Shown: in pieces, positions 9,643-20,852 of the stretch
Numbering within the stretch: position 1 is the stretch's first letter
How the letters are laid out: every line of letters begins with the position of its first letter
Assembly (NCBI RefSeq): GCF_000001735.4
Contig: NC_003074.8
Coordinates: 2,914,101 to 2,978,100, forward strand
Reading direction: 5' to 3'
Length of the DNA: 64,000 bases
DNA from: Arabidopsis thaliana
Taxonomy: Eukaryota; Streptophyta; Magnoliopsida; Brassicales; Brassicaceae
Position numbers and translations under genes: made by a program
The notes under the pieces: generated by a model
The model's input: only the letters and a program-made list of their open reading frames with translations
What the model was told of the DNA's origin: nothing
Databases searched by the model: none

Positions 9643-11529
9643 ATGATGACGAGAAAAGCAATGATAAACATTTGTTGCGTGGCCACAACGCCGTCCAAGT
9701 ATCCACCTCCTCCTCCTCTTACGTTAACCCCTCGCCAGAGTTTGGAATCGGCGGCTATCTATGGAGTCATTGAATCCGCGGCGGATATAATCGAGAGATG
9801 GAACACTGAGACCAACACTTTCGCTAAAGTTACTTGTATGTTCTACGAGAACAAACCTGAAGCCATGATGTTCATCGAACGTGTGAAGGATCTTCAGAAG
9901 ACGATGGACGTACTCGTGAGTGAGGATCCAAACTCTGAGAGACTCTTGAGATCGCATAAGCTTATGCAAATCGCTATGAAGAGGTTGCAAAAAGAGTTTT
10001 ACCAGATTCTTTCGATGAATCGTGCTTATCTTGATCCAGAATCAGTGTCCACTCGATCTTCACTTACTTCCGCAAGATCTAGCTACTCAGATTTCCCCGA
10101 CTATGTCGAAGATCTAGATACGATCATCGAACTGGAGGAGGTTTCTACCAACGTCATGACGGATTTGAAATCCATCGCTGAGTGCATGATCGGTTCTGGT
10201 TACGCTAAGGAGTGTCTAAGCATCTATAAAAGCATTAGGAAATCGATCATCGACGAAGGGATTTATCGTTTAGAAGTGGAGAAGACGAGTACTGGGAAGG
10301 TGAAGAAAATGTCATGGGAAGTTATGGAGTTGAAGATCAGAAGCTGGTTAAAAGCAGTCAAAGTTTCTATGGAGACTCTTTTCAAAGGTGAGAAGATTTT
10401 GTGTGATCATGTCTTTGAATCCTCTGACGCAATTAGAGAGTCTTGCTTTAGTGATATCTCTCGAGACGGTGCGCTTCTTCTCTTTGGATTCCCGGAGATC
10501 ATTAATACTAAAACTAGCAAGAAACACTCTCCGCCGGAGAAAGTTTTCCGGCTGCTTGACATGTACACCGCCATCGCCGGAAACTGGCAAGCGATTGAGT
10601 CTATCTTCTCGTTTGATTCGATCTCCGTCGTCAGATCTCTTGCTCTTAAATCTCTAATCTCTCTCAGCGAATCAATTCGATCACTACTTGTGGAATTCGA
10701 ATCCGGAATCCAGAAGGACTCGTCGAAGGTGGTGGTTCCCGGCGGAGGAGTACATCCACTGACGATCTCCGTCATGGATCACCTCTCTCTCCTCGCTGAC
10801 TACAGCAACGTACTAGTCGATATCCTCGCCGGATCTCCACCACCGGACAGGTCGCTGTTACCGGAGTCTTACTTCAACGTCTCAGAATCCGACGACTCTC
10901 CTTCGTCGGAGCTGACGATCCGTTTCGCTTGGATCATCCTCGTCCTCCTTTGTAAAATCGATCGTAAATCAATTCACTACAAAGACTTCTCTATACAGTA
11001 TCTCTTCCTCACCAACAATCTCCAGCACGTGGTCTCACGTGCTCGTTCCTCAAACCTGAAGAACCTTCTCGGCGAGGATTGGATCACGAGACATTTCGCT
11101 AAGATGAGACAATTCGCCGGCAGCTATAAGCGGCTAGCTTGGGGACCGGTGGTTGCTACTTTACCTGAGAATCGTACGGTGGAGATGACGCCGGAGGAAG
11201 TGAAGGAGCGGTTTGAAAAATTCAGCGAGAGCTTCGAAAACGCGTATAGTAAGCACAGTGTCTGCGTCGTAGCTGATCCAAATATACGAGACGAGATCAA
11301 AGTATCGATATCGAGAAAGCTGGTGCCGATCTATCGCGAGTTTTACAACACGAGAGGTTCTGTTATCTTGGGAGAAGGCGATGGCGCGAGAAACCTGAAC
11401 TCAGTTGTCCGATTTACCCCTGAAGATATTGAAAACTATTTGTCTGATTTGTTCAGAGAGAAGGGTAGTTCGGGGAATTCGTCAGCCTCTTCTCCTTCCT
11501 CTTGTCGGTCAAGGCAATCCATGTCCTAA
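9643..11529 (+). CDS. EXO70H4: Exocyst subunit EXO70H4, 628 aa
   Basis: Intronless, like other plant EXO70H genes. The start is the ATG pair at 9643-9648 (MMTRKAMINICC), since the frame upstream has no other ATG. The N-terminal rod region (about residues 35-130) includes ERWNTE and the conserved MQIAMKRLQKEFYQILSMNR. The Exo70 domain fills the C-terminal part, with WEVMELKIRSWLKAVK, ALLLFGFPE, LTISVMDHLSLLADY and the C-terminal YREFYNTRG motifs. EXO70 binds phosphoinositides and tethers secretory vesicles to the plasma membrane as part of exocyst. In Arabidopsis EXO70H4 is tied to trichome wall thickening and callose and silica deposition (established). The tail is Ser-rich. Confidence 0.96.
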   Translation: MMTRKAMINICCVATTPSKYPPPPPLTLTPRQSLESAAIYGVIESAADIIERWNTETNTFAKVTCMFYENKPEAMMFIERVKDLQKTMDVLVSEDPNSERLLRSHKLMQIAMKRLQKEFYQILSMNRAYLDPESVSTRSSLTSARSSYSDFPDYVEDLDTIIELEEVSTNVMTDLKSIAECMIGSGYAKECLSIYKSIRKSIIDEGIYRLEVEKTSTGKVKKMSWEVMELKIRSWLKAVKVSMETLFKGEKILCDHVFESSDAIRESCFSDISRDGALLLFGFPEIINTKTSKKHSPPEKVFRLLDMYTAIAGNWQAIESIFSFDSISVVRSLALKSLISLSESIRSLLVEFESGIQKDSSKVVVPGGGVHPLTISVMDHLSLLADYSNVLVDILAGSPPPDRSLLPESYFNVSESDDSPSSELTIRFAWIILVLLCKIDRKSIHYKDFSIQYLFLTNNLQHVVSRARSSNLKNLLGEDWITRHFAKMRQFAGSYKRLAWGPVVATLPENRTVEMTPEEVKERFEKFSESFENAYSKHSVCVVADPNIRDEIKVSISRKLVPIYREFYNTRGSVILGEGDGARNLNSVVRFTPEDIENYLSDLFREKGSSGNSSASSPSSCRSRQSMS

Positions 11530-12201
11530 AGTGAAGGAGAGTCTATAATCGTCTTAAATGTAAAAGCAAACACTAATTAATTAGTAGTTAACCTTTCATG
11601 CCAAAATTGTTACGCAACAAACTATTTTTCATTATTACTATTTCATAAAGAGTAAATGGACAACGACATATAAAGTGAAGATAGCTATGTTTTATTTTTT
11701 ATTTTTCCTTACAGTTTAAGGTAAAAATCTTCGGGTTTCTATTTCGAACATTATGTCACACATTTGTCTGTAATGTTTAATTAATGATATATCTATAAAA
11801 AGATCGTCATGTTTCTCATTTTTCAAAAATGTATTTGTAAGTAAGAGACACGTGTACGGAAAAGATGAGTCAAAGGCCAACGGCACATTCTTCCCCATAT
11901 TTCGCTGACGTTGTTTTGTAACCATAACGATAAACGACCTAAATCTTTCATTATGGTTGCGTAACAGATTAAAAATATCTACAGTTTCTGTTCTAACGTA
12001 ACGACGCCTCCCTGCATTTGGATTAAGTGGTAGGTTCTTTAAAAGGGAACCCTTTTCACCACTAGTTCTTGAATCCACATACAAGCCGAGGCGTTTCAAT
12101 ATTAAATGTAAATTTTACCCTTAAAACCATTTGATTTCTCCTTCAAAATTCCTGCAACGACATTAATTTGAAAAAAAAAAAACAGAGACGTAAGATCAAA
12201 G
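11530..12201. other. Spacer between EXO70H4 and EXO70H3
   Basis: Holds the EXO70H4 3' UTR and the EXO70H3 promoter. AT-rich, with an A-run (aaaaaaaaaaaac) just before the leader at 12171-12183. No other gene is visible. Confidence 0.5.
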
Positions 12202-14115
12202 ATGAGGAGCAAGAGCGGTTTTAGTTTCTTCTCTAAAATGACTTCTTCAAGGAAGAGGCCTTCTCTCTCACTACCTAGCAAGAGTCACGAGTCCACGGAT
12301 GTTAACAAGACCATCGACAATGCAGCCGAGATTATCGAGAAATGGAACACAGAGTATGTTTCCGATAAGAAATTTTATTCTCTGTTTTGCGAGAGCAAGC
12401 GAGACGCGAAGAAGTTTGTTAAACGCGTGAAGGAACTGCAGAACGCCATGGATTTGTTGATTAGAGAAGATCCAAATTCGGAGAAACTCCTTAGAGCTCA
12501 GAATCTGATGCAGATCGCTATGAAACGACTTCAGAAAGAGTTTCTCCAGATTCTTTCAATGAACCGTGCGCATTTGGATCCTGAATCCATCTCCTCTAGA
12601 TCTCCTACATCTGTCGTATCGAACGATGATGATGTTTGGCACGAGTCTCGTTCAGCTGGTGACTCCATCATCGAAGTTGAGGAGGTGTCAAAGAACTCTA
12701 GGACAGAGCTGAAATCCATAGCAGATTGCATGATCGCTGCGGGTTGTGCGAAAGAGTGTGCGACTACTTATAAATCCATTCGAAAATCGATAGTTGATGA
12801 ATCGATTTACCGTCTCGGAGTAGAGAATATAAGCTCATCCAAGGCGAAAAAGATGCCATGTGAGGTTGTTGAGTTGAAGATGAATAGGTGGATAGAGGCG
12901 GTTAAGGTCTCGATGAAGACTCTCTTCAATGGCGAAAAGACTCTATGCGATGAAATCTTCGAATCCTCTGTTTCTCTTAGAGAGTTTTGTTTCCGAGACA
13001 TCTCCAAGGAAGGAGCTCTTCTTCTGTTTGGATTCCCGGAAACTATCACCTTAAGAGACAAGAAAAATCCACATCCGGAGAAGATTTTCCCGTTGCTAGA
13101 TATGTATTGCACGATCACAGATAACTTGCTTGCGATTGAAGCAATCTTCTCGTTTCCATCAATTTCGAATGTTCGAACTCAAGCTCACAGCTCACTTAGC
13201 CGACTAAGCGAGTCAATTCTTGCTCACTTGATGGATTTTGAATCTCAAATACGTAAAGACTCGTCCAAGACAGTGGTTCGTGGTGGAGGAGTTCATCCGA
13301 TGACTATCTCCGCCATGAATCACATCTCTCGACTCGCGGAATACAGTAACGCTCTCATTAATATACTCAAGGGATCATCATCATCATCTTCCGCTAAAGC
13401 ATTGCTTCCTAAATCTTACTTCAATGTCTCAGAATCTGAAGAATCTCCAGTGTCGGAGCTAAAAGCACGATTCGCGTGGATGATTCTCGTCCTCCTCTGT
13501 AAAATCGACGGCAAAGCTGAAATGTACAAGGACTTCTCAATGCAGTATCTCTTCTTAGCCAACAATCTCCAACACGTTGTCTCACGTGCTCGATCCACGA
13601 ACGTGAAGCATGTTCTCGGCAACGATTGGATAGCGAAAAACTCAGAGAAAGTTAGACAGTTCGCAAGAAGCTACGAGCGGTTGGCATGGGGTCCATTGGC
13701 GTCGATGTGTCCGGCGATTAGTACTTCGGAGGCGGTGGAGATGTCGCCCGAAGAAGCGATGATGCAATTCAAAAAGTTCAACGAGACTTTCGAGAGCACG
13801 TGCGAGGCACAGAGTGAGTGCATCGTACTAGATCCGAAGCTGTTGGACGAGATGAGAATTTCGATCGGGAGAAAACTGTTACCGGTTTACCGCGATTTTT
13901 ACAACGCTCATAGAAATGCCGTTATGTTAGCGGGAACGGAAGGCCAGTGGAATGTCCGATATAACCCTGAAGATATTGGAAACCACTTGTCGGAGCTGTT
14001 TAGCGGAAAGGGTATTTCGGAGAAAGGATATGTCTGTACGCCAGATTTTTGTGTTACAACACCTACTCCAACTCCTGTACGAAAGACTCGATCTTTGTCA
14101 TGCAGAAGATTTTGA
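12202..14115 (+). CDS. EXO70H3: Exocyst subunit EXO70H3, 637 aa
   Basis: Tandem paralogue of EXO70H4 in the same orientation, 672 bases downstream, also intronless. The start at 12202 (MRSKSGFSFFSKM) is the first ATG in frame. It shares the rod-region motif MQIAMKRLQKEFLQILSMNR and the Exo70 domain blocks (EGALLLFGFPE, MTISAMNHISRLAEYSNAL, LLPVYRDFYNAH). It should tether secretory vesicles at the plasma membrane. The two copies differ most at both ends and in the acidic linker near residues 130-150. The last residues (TPTPTPVRKTRSLSCRRF) are basic, unlike the Ser-rich EXO70H4 tail, so membrane targeting may differ (inference). Confidence 0.96.
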   Translation: MRSKSGFSFFSKMTSSRKRPSLSLPSKSHESTDVNKTIDNAAEIIEKWNTEYVSDKKFYSLFCESKRDAKKFVKRVKELQNAMDLLIREDPNSEKLLRAQNLMQIAMKRLQKEFLQILSMNRAHLDPESISSRSPTSVVSNDDDVWHESRSAGDSIIEVEEVSKNSRTELKSIADCMIAAGCAKECATTYKSIRKSIVDESIYRLGVENISSSKAKKMPCEVVELKMNRWIEAVKVSMKTLFNGEKTLCDEIFESSVSLREFCFRDISKEGALLLFGFPETITLRDKKNPHPEKIFPLLDMYCTITDNLLAIEAIFSFPSISNVRTQAHSSLSRLSESILAHLMDFESQIRKDSSKTVVRGGGVHPMTISAMNHISRLAEYSNALINILKGSSSSSSAKALLPKSYFNVSESEESPVSELKARFAWMILVLLCKIDGKAEMYKDFSMQYLFLANNLQHVVSRARSTNVKHVLGNDWIAKNSEKVRQFARSYERLAWGPLASMCPAISTSEAVEMSPEEAMMQFKKFNETFESTCEAQSECIVLDPKLLDEMRISIGRKLLPVYRDFYNAHRNAVMLAGTEGQWNVRYNPEDIGNHLSELFSGKGISEKGYVCTPDFCVTTPTPTPVRKTRSLSCRRF

Positions 14116-14978
14116 AAGGGAAAAAAATAATGTTTTCATAATAATTATTTTCCTATTACAGTATTTTGATATTTTTTTGTAACAACTTAATTAATTGATG
14201 TCATGGAAGGTGTAAGTTACGACTTACAACAAGGAACATGGCATATTTATGAGGTATTGTGACTAAAACATTTAATCATCATGTGAATTATAACTACTAT
14301 CACCATCATATATGTGTATGTAGAGAATCTTTGGTCCTTTTTGAGTGGGTGAGGACCGTTAGGTAGCGAATAATCCAAGTCAAGTCACATAACACGATTT
14401 GTAGAGTCCTAATTAAATACCACAAATACTTTTGTACAATTAATATTCAACGGAAGGTGACATTGACAGAACCAAAGAGCCACGCATTTTGTAGAATCAT
14501 GACAAATAATAGATAACTCAAAACCTTAAAATTGCATAAAAAGAATATTTGATTTGTGTATGGTAATTCATATTTACATGAAGTTTCGGATTTGAGTCCT
14601 AAATGCTTCTGATGATATTCGATCTTCTTAGAGGGACTAAATTAAATCATCCCTTCCACACGAATCAAACTAGCTAGTGATACAGTTTTCAACCTTTTTA
14701 GAGGGACCGAGACAACCACCACAGACTTGTTATTCATCTAGTTGGAGATAATTCATACATACAAACAAGCTCAAAATACACAATAACACAAATCTTTTCT
14801 TCTCTTTCTATATTTATTAGTTGAAACTAATATCTCAACTTTGAATTGGAAAAATTCGACAATCCTATCAAATTTGATATATCATTTTGTTTGTCTAAGT
14901 GGAAATGGAAGAAACTACTGCAATATAGTTTTGGTAGTGCCAAAAGTGATCCAATCAATTCACTTCGCTAAGCAATAG
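14116..14978. other. Gene-free spacer between EXO70H3 and pectate lyase gene
   Basis: Two convergent genes end here. The AT-rich spacer contains a small repeated motif tttagaggga near 14628 and 14697. No open frame, RNA gene or mobile element is evident. Confidence 0.5.
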
Positions 14979-17037
14979 TTATGCGGTGGTCGGAGGCCGG
15001 TCTAGTGGGAGGGGAAGGTTCTGCCAGCCGGTCGAGTGTTTCAGATAGTTCTTGAGTATATCGGTTGGAGATTCGACGGTCCATTCAGAATAGTGTTGGA
15101 TTGGAGAGAACACATAGCGCTCTCCGCCCTGACTAAGACACGATTTGGCTCCGTTCAACAACAAATCCCCTTCTGATCTTACGAATCCAGCTCCGGGTTT
15201 CTCTTTATCAGCGGCCTAATCACCAAACACAAAAAAACGTAATGTTAACTATAACATTATAAAGAAAATGATTTAAGAACCTCAAGAACGTACAAAGGAT
15301 ATTACGTACCTTCTCAGTGATGTACTTAAAGACAGTTTTCTTTTCACCAGCTTCATATATGTTGCACTGAGAATGTATCTATCAAAACAACGTCAAATGT
15401 ATGAACCTATGAACAAAGATGATGGCAAAATCGTAAATGTAGGTTCATCTATGTTATCTTCCGATTACGGACCTGAGATTCGACACCAGCACCAACAGCG
15501 TAAATGGCCCAATGACGAGTGTAGTTGTTGAAGAGATGGACTTTTGCGAAGCGAACGCGAGGGTGTCGCTGACGTGTACCGTCGAAGAAGCAGTGATGTA
15601 TCGTAACTCTTATGCATCGGTCCGTAACGTGACTTGTGTCCGCTCCTATTAACATAGTTTTGTTGTGGTTCATGAAATGGCATCTGAAATATTTGTTTGA
15701 AACATAAAAACATGAACACAATGGGTAGTCATAGTATATGTAATCTGTAAAAAAAATCATGTTTAAAACGATTTTTAGAATATCTTTTCAATACAAACAT
15801 AGACTCAAAACAATATAAGATTTAACTTACTTAGTACCATAAAAGATTTAAGAGACAAACCTTGAGACAGTGATGTCAGTGCTTTCTCGTGTGATATCAA
15901 TCAAACCATCATAGTAATTCTTGAGACTACACCGATCAATCCAAATATTGTGCGATTTTGGTTTGATCTGAATAGCGTCTGCGTCTGGTCCCACACCGCC
16001 TTCAAATTCAAGATTGCAGATTATAACGTTTTCACACTCTTTTAGCCTTAACCCTTTTCCCGTTATCTTCACTTTTTGTCCTCTCCCGTCCACCGTTGTG
16101 TGCGATGATACGTTGACAAACGAAGACAGATTGATCGTTCCCGATACATCGAACACGATCCATAAAGGTTCTGGCCTCTTGCAAGCCTCTCGCAACGATC
16201 CTGGACCCTCGTCTGCACATAAGATTATTCGTTTTTATATGAACTAAGACTCGAACCGCACAACATCGTACTGCCACTCAATTTTAATATGAATTTGAAA
16301 CCAGAGGTGTCCAAATTTGACTAAACCGACCCAATGCTTAGACATCAATATGGTGGATATCAGAATTACTTTGGCGTAAATGAGTAAGAATATTTTAAAA
16401 AGACGTAAGCAGCTCTGATCCAATGATAATTTCATTTACATTACCAATTTGAACATGGTTAGGATATCAGCCACCATTTTTTCTTAAGATATATGCAAGC
16501 AAAATTCAGAATCCAACAAATGGTTAATTTGCTTTTTTTTTTTTACCACAGAAAAACAAATTACGTTGCTTTTAAGATTTTTTTTTTTTGTTTTTAAATT
16601 ACTTTGGAAGTTTTGTTCCTATTTGGAGTATTTGGCTGACATATCACTTGATCATATTTTTTTTCTATTTGGAGTAACAAAACAGAGAACTACAAATTAA
16701 ATAAAAAAAATATATAAATCCAAGAATTTGAGGGATAAATGAAGGAAAAAGGGGACTTTTGAAATTTACCAGCTAAAGAAGTGACGTGGCAAATCGGACC
16801 ATTTAGACCACCAACGGCGGCGCGGCCGAAACCTTCGGCCTTTCCGGCGAGAGAGCGGAGGCTGGAGTCTACGTGGCAATAAGGTCCCACTGTCATGTGG
16901 TGATCGGATGGCGATGACGGAGCTGGAGCTGGAGCTGGAGCGGCTGTATATGGTGGTGGGAAAGGTGAATTGGGAGCTTCGCCGGGAAAATTAGAACCGC
17001 CGTGATGGGATCTGTGAATGCCATGTAAGTTTCCCAT
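14979..17037 (-). CDS. Pectate lyase-like protein (PL1 family), 378 aa
   Basis: Five exons on the minus strand: 16770-17037, 15861-16212, 15473-15683, 15310-15378 and 14979-15215. They sum to 379 codons with GT..AG junctions. The N-terminus MGNLHGIHRSHHGG has no signal peptide but a His-rich, then Pro/Ala-rich segment (a PAPAPAPSS run). The pectate lyase core follows: DGRGQKVKITGKGLRLKECE, then DADAIQIKPKSHNIWIDRCS, then YDGLIDITRESTDITVSR (calcium-binding aspartates), then DGTRQRHPRVRF with the catalytic-arginine region. PL1 enzymes cleave de-esterified homogalacturonan by beta-elimination in the wall. Lack of a classical signal peptide is typical of this subgroup and makes secretion and activity less certain. 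Confidence 0.93.
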
Positions 17038-17906
17038 ATCTAATTTATATAACAAATGTTGAATTCAATTTCGGACAGTTTCAGTTTTTGTATTTTTGGG
17101 ATATAATTGCTCTTTGTTTCAACTGAACCATATTGATGGTAGCTTTGTTGGAACTGTGCCAGAATATTGTTCTTTTTTTGTCGGAAAAAAAAAAACTTTT
17201 TCATTTTTTTTTGTTGCCGACACAAATCTATTTTTATTTATTTGAATAAAATGTTGGAAAATGTTTGTCTTTTTGTTAAGACGATTTCAAATTTATAGAT
17301 ATTTTCGCATGATAAGATTCTTTAATTTTTATAGAGTCCCTTTTTATTTTGAATTTACATTTTCATATCACCACTTAGCTTAATTTTAAAAGGAAATGAC
17401 AAACCAAAATAAAAATATGACAAATTTTTTTTTTTGGTTATTGGACAGAAGTTTAAGAAATGTGGCTAAAGGCTTAAACATGATTTAGAAATAATTTTTC
17501 AAAAGTATAGATATCCTTAATGAAGCCCAACACACATGTTTGAGACTCGTCACAAGTGTTGACAAACCAAAAACTAAAGCCCATTGCTAACTAACCAAGT
17601 TTTTTTTTCCAATTTTCCTAAACCGTATATTGAAGATATATGTACAGTATTCGGTGAATTTAAATCGGAATGAAATGCTGACGTGGGAAACATCCCTAAC
17701 TGAAGAAGATGAAGAAGAAGAAAAGGCAACCCAAAAAAAGGTAATTCAGCTGCTTCTCCTACAAATAATCAGATCGCAAACCCTTGCCGTGACACTGAAG
17801 GCACCGGTGGCCGACGGCTTATTCATCTTTCTCCAATCGGAGAGTCGTCGTTTTTTACAATATCATGATCCCGCTTTGAAATTTCTCTGTTTTCTAATCT
17901 CTCAAA
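17038..17906. other. Divergent spacer: pectate lyase and ankyrin gene 5' regions
   Basis: AT-rich divergent promoter region. A TATA-like TTATATAA lies only about 10 bases 5' of the pectate-lyase ATG. The last 250 bases before 17907 are less AT-rich and probably the 5' UTR of the ankyrin gene, with a GAAGAA-rich tract at 17704-17721. A 112-codon frame at 17630-17968 has no recognisable domain. Confidence 0.45.
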
Positions 17907-20099
17907 ATGGGATCCAGAATCGAAGAAGGTACAATGATTTCTCCTTCTCCTTCATTTTACATTTCTGACTCCAATCGTTACGAAAATTCGTTGCGGAATT
18001 AGACAATGCGTGTTATTAGGGTTAGGTCTTGAAATATCTCTTAGGGTGTTATTTTTTTTTAATCATTTTCTTCAACGGATCTCTAGTTTACGTGATAAAC
18101 AAACAAACATTGTGTAATCAATCTCACTCTCGCAGAGAAGGAACTGGAACCAGGTATGGAGAAGGGTCTGGCGACGGATCCAACGAGTCCTACAGGGAGT
18201 ACTGTAGCGGACCTGTCGCCAACTCCAACCCCAAGGAAGACTCTGGTTCTGTCCAATTCGGGTAAGGCTTTAATGGTGTCTAACTCGAGCAAGTCCTTGG
18301 GGCTTTCGAATTCAGGGAAAAGGTTTGATCCAACGGGGAAGAAGAAGTATGTTAAACAGGTCACGGGACGGCACAACGACACCGAGCTTCACCTAGCTGC
18401 TCAAAGAGGAGACTTGGCTTCTGTTAAGCAGATTCTTAGTGACATTGATTCTCAGATTACTGGTACCATTACCGGAGCTGATTTTGATGACGAGGTAGCT
18501 CAAATAATGACATCCGTAGTAAACGAGGTGAATGAGCTGGGGGAGACACCGCTTTTTACAGCAGCAGAGAAAGGAAACATAGATGTTGTCAAGGAATTGT
18601 TGCCTTACACGACCATTGAATCTCTTATGCAGAAGAATCTTTCTGGATTTGACGCTTTACACATTGCTTGTAGTCAAGGCCATCGATGTAAGTCTTGATT
18701 CATGTAAACCAAAACCTCTTTGAAGCAAAGGATTTGCAAATCTGTCTTTCTAACCGCACGTGAGCTTCTTTTTTCATGCAGCTATTGTTCAGTTATTGCT
18801 TGAGCATGAACCTCAATTGAGTAAAACAGTAGCTCAATCAAACGCAACCCCACTTGTGTCGGCTGCAACTCGAGGGCATTCAGAAGTTGTCAATGAATTG
18901 CTTGCTAAAGACTCAAGCTTGCTTGAGATTTCAAGATCGAATGGAAAAAACGCGCTTCACCTTGCTGCGCGCCAAGGTCATGTAGATATTGTAAGAACCT
19001 TGCTTGATAAAGATCCGCAGTTAGCAAGACGAACAGACAAGAAAGGACAGACGTCTTTGCATATGGCTGTGAAAGGAGTTAGCTCACAAGTCGTGAGGTT
19101 GCTCCTTCGAGCTGATCCGGCTATTGTCATGCTTCCTGATAAATTTGGTAACACCGTGTTGCATATTGCTACACGAAAGAAAAGAGCAGAGGTAATGATT
19201 GATCTGCTCTTTATTGAATTTTTGATTCTTGATTCTTATATTCTTGTTTTGATTCACAGATTGTGAATGAGCTGTTACAACTTCCGGATACAAACGTGAA
19301 TGCGCTAACAAGAGACCATAAAACCGCATACGACATCGCTGAAGGACTCACTCATTCAGAGGAAACGGCAGAGATCAAAGAGATATTATCGCGTTGCGGT
19401 GCACTTAAAGCCAACGAACTAAACCAGCCAAGAGACGAGCTTAGAAAAACCGTGACCGAGATCAAGAAAGACGTTCACACTCAGCTGGAACAAACCCGAA
19501 AAACCAACAAAAACGTCGATGGGATCGCCAAGGAGCTAAGGAAACTCCACAGAGCTGGAATCAACAATGCGACCAACTCTGTAACCGTCGTGGCTGTTCT
19601 CTTTGCCACGGTTGCATTTGCTGCCATTTTCACGGTTCCAGGAGGTGACGACGACCACGGTGTGGCCGTTATGGTCCATGCAACATCTTTCAAGATATTC
19701 TTTATATTCAACGCGATCGCGCTCTTCACTTCGTTAGCAGTAGTTGTCGTGCAAATCACGCTTGTAAGAGGAGAGACTAAAACGGAGAGACGTGTGGTGG
19801 AAGTAATAAATAAGCTCATGTGGCTCGCTTCTGTCTGCACCACCGTGGCATTCATTTCCTCATCGTACATTGTGGTTGGTCGGAGAAATAGATACGCGGC
19901 GGTTGTGGTAACGGTCATAGGAACTGTTACGATGACCGGAATTTTGAGTATAATGACATATTATGTGGTGAAATCGAAGAGGACGAGGATAGTAAGGAAG
20001 AAGGAGAAGAAGAAATCTGCTAGAAATGGGACGAGTTCGTGGCATCATGCGAATCCGTCAGAGACTGAATCGGAGGTTAATCCGATATACGCAATCTGA
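17907..20099 (+). CDS. Ankyrin-repeat, PGG-domain membrane protein, 607 aa
   Basis: Four exons: 17907-17928, 18136-18687, 18782-19191 and 19260-20099, giving 608 codons with TGA. The first exon encodes MGSRIEE. An alternative start at 18156 (MEKGLATD) would be in the same frame. A Ser/Thr-rich head is followed by ankyrin repeats from about residue 90 to 350 (NDTELHLAAQRGDLASVK, ELGETPLFTAAEKGNIDVVK, GKNALHLAARQGHVDIVR, GQTSLHMAVKG). The PGG domain contains NATNSVTVVAVLFATVAFAA. Four hydrophobic membrane segments follow, and the tail is basic. The architecture is that of the ITN1/ACD6 family, plasma-membrane or ER proteins of stress and defence signalling. The partner is unknown. Confidence 0.95.
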
Positions 20100-20852
20100 T
20101 CGATGATGATGATTATCCATCGAAATTCGTTTTGTTTTCTTTCTTTTTGTTGTTGTTCTTGATCTATGTAAGTGTAGTGTGTGTTTTATGTTGTTTTTGG
20201 CCGAAGAAAAAGTCGAACTATGTCTTACTTATATACACAAGGATATTTGAAAACAAGATTTTATTGCTAGATGACTTCAAAACCGATCGATATAGTACTA
20301 AGTTAATAGGAACTCTTTGAAGAAGCGTTAGCTGCTCATTGTATATGAACTCTTTGAAGAAGTTTTTTCTAGACATATGCATTTGCAATCCGAATCCATC
20401 AATTTTTTTTTTTTTTTTTATTTTAACCTTGCATTTCCATTCAACTAAACTTCTATATTTAGTTATTTCTTGGCTTTTTTGACATTTAAAAAACCCTTCA
20501 ACGTTTATGTAATATACTAATCTGATAACTTCTATCCAAATATAAAGATTATTTTAAACTTTCTTTCTGTAGATGTTAAAGAGAAAAATACAAAGAAAAT
20601 AAGGTCTTGTACAGAACATTGTCATAGCTTATATAGTTCTTTCCCTATTGTGTTAACTCCTACATGATAAATTACAGAGTAGAGACAAGTTCCAGCTCTT
20701 TCTTGTCTACAATTTCCAGCTCTTTCCTGTCTACAAAGTCACAGAATAAGACTAGAAAGTCCAACAATGGAGATTCCGCAGCCACCATGTCCGACCCATC
20801 TGCACCTCGTTTTAGAAACCGGAAAAGTTTCTCGTACTGTAACATGATTTCT
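20100..20852. other. Convergent 3' flanks of ankyrin gene and PAH1
   Basis: Two convergent 3' UTRs. GAACTCTTTGAAGAAG occurs twice (20310-20325 and 20347-20362). A 23-25 base tandem repeat of ttccagctctttcytgtctacaa lies at 20690-20738, in the likely PAH1 3' UTR. A T-run is at 20403-20419. No gene is visible. Confidence 0.5.
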
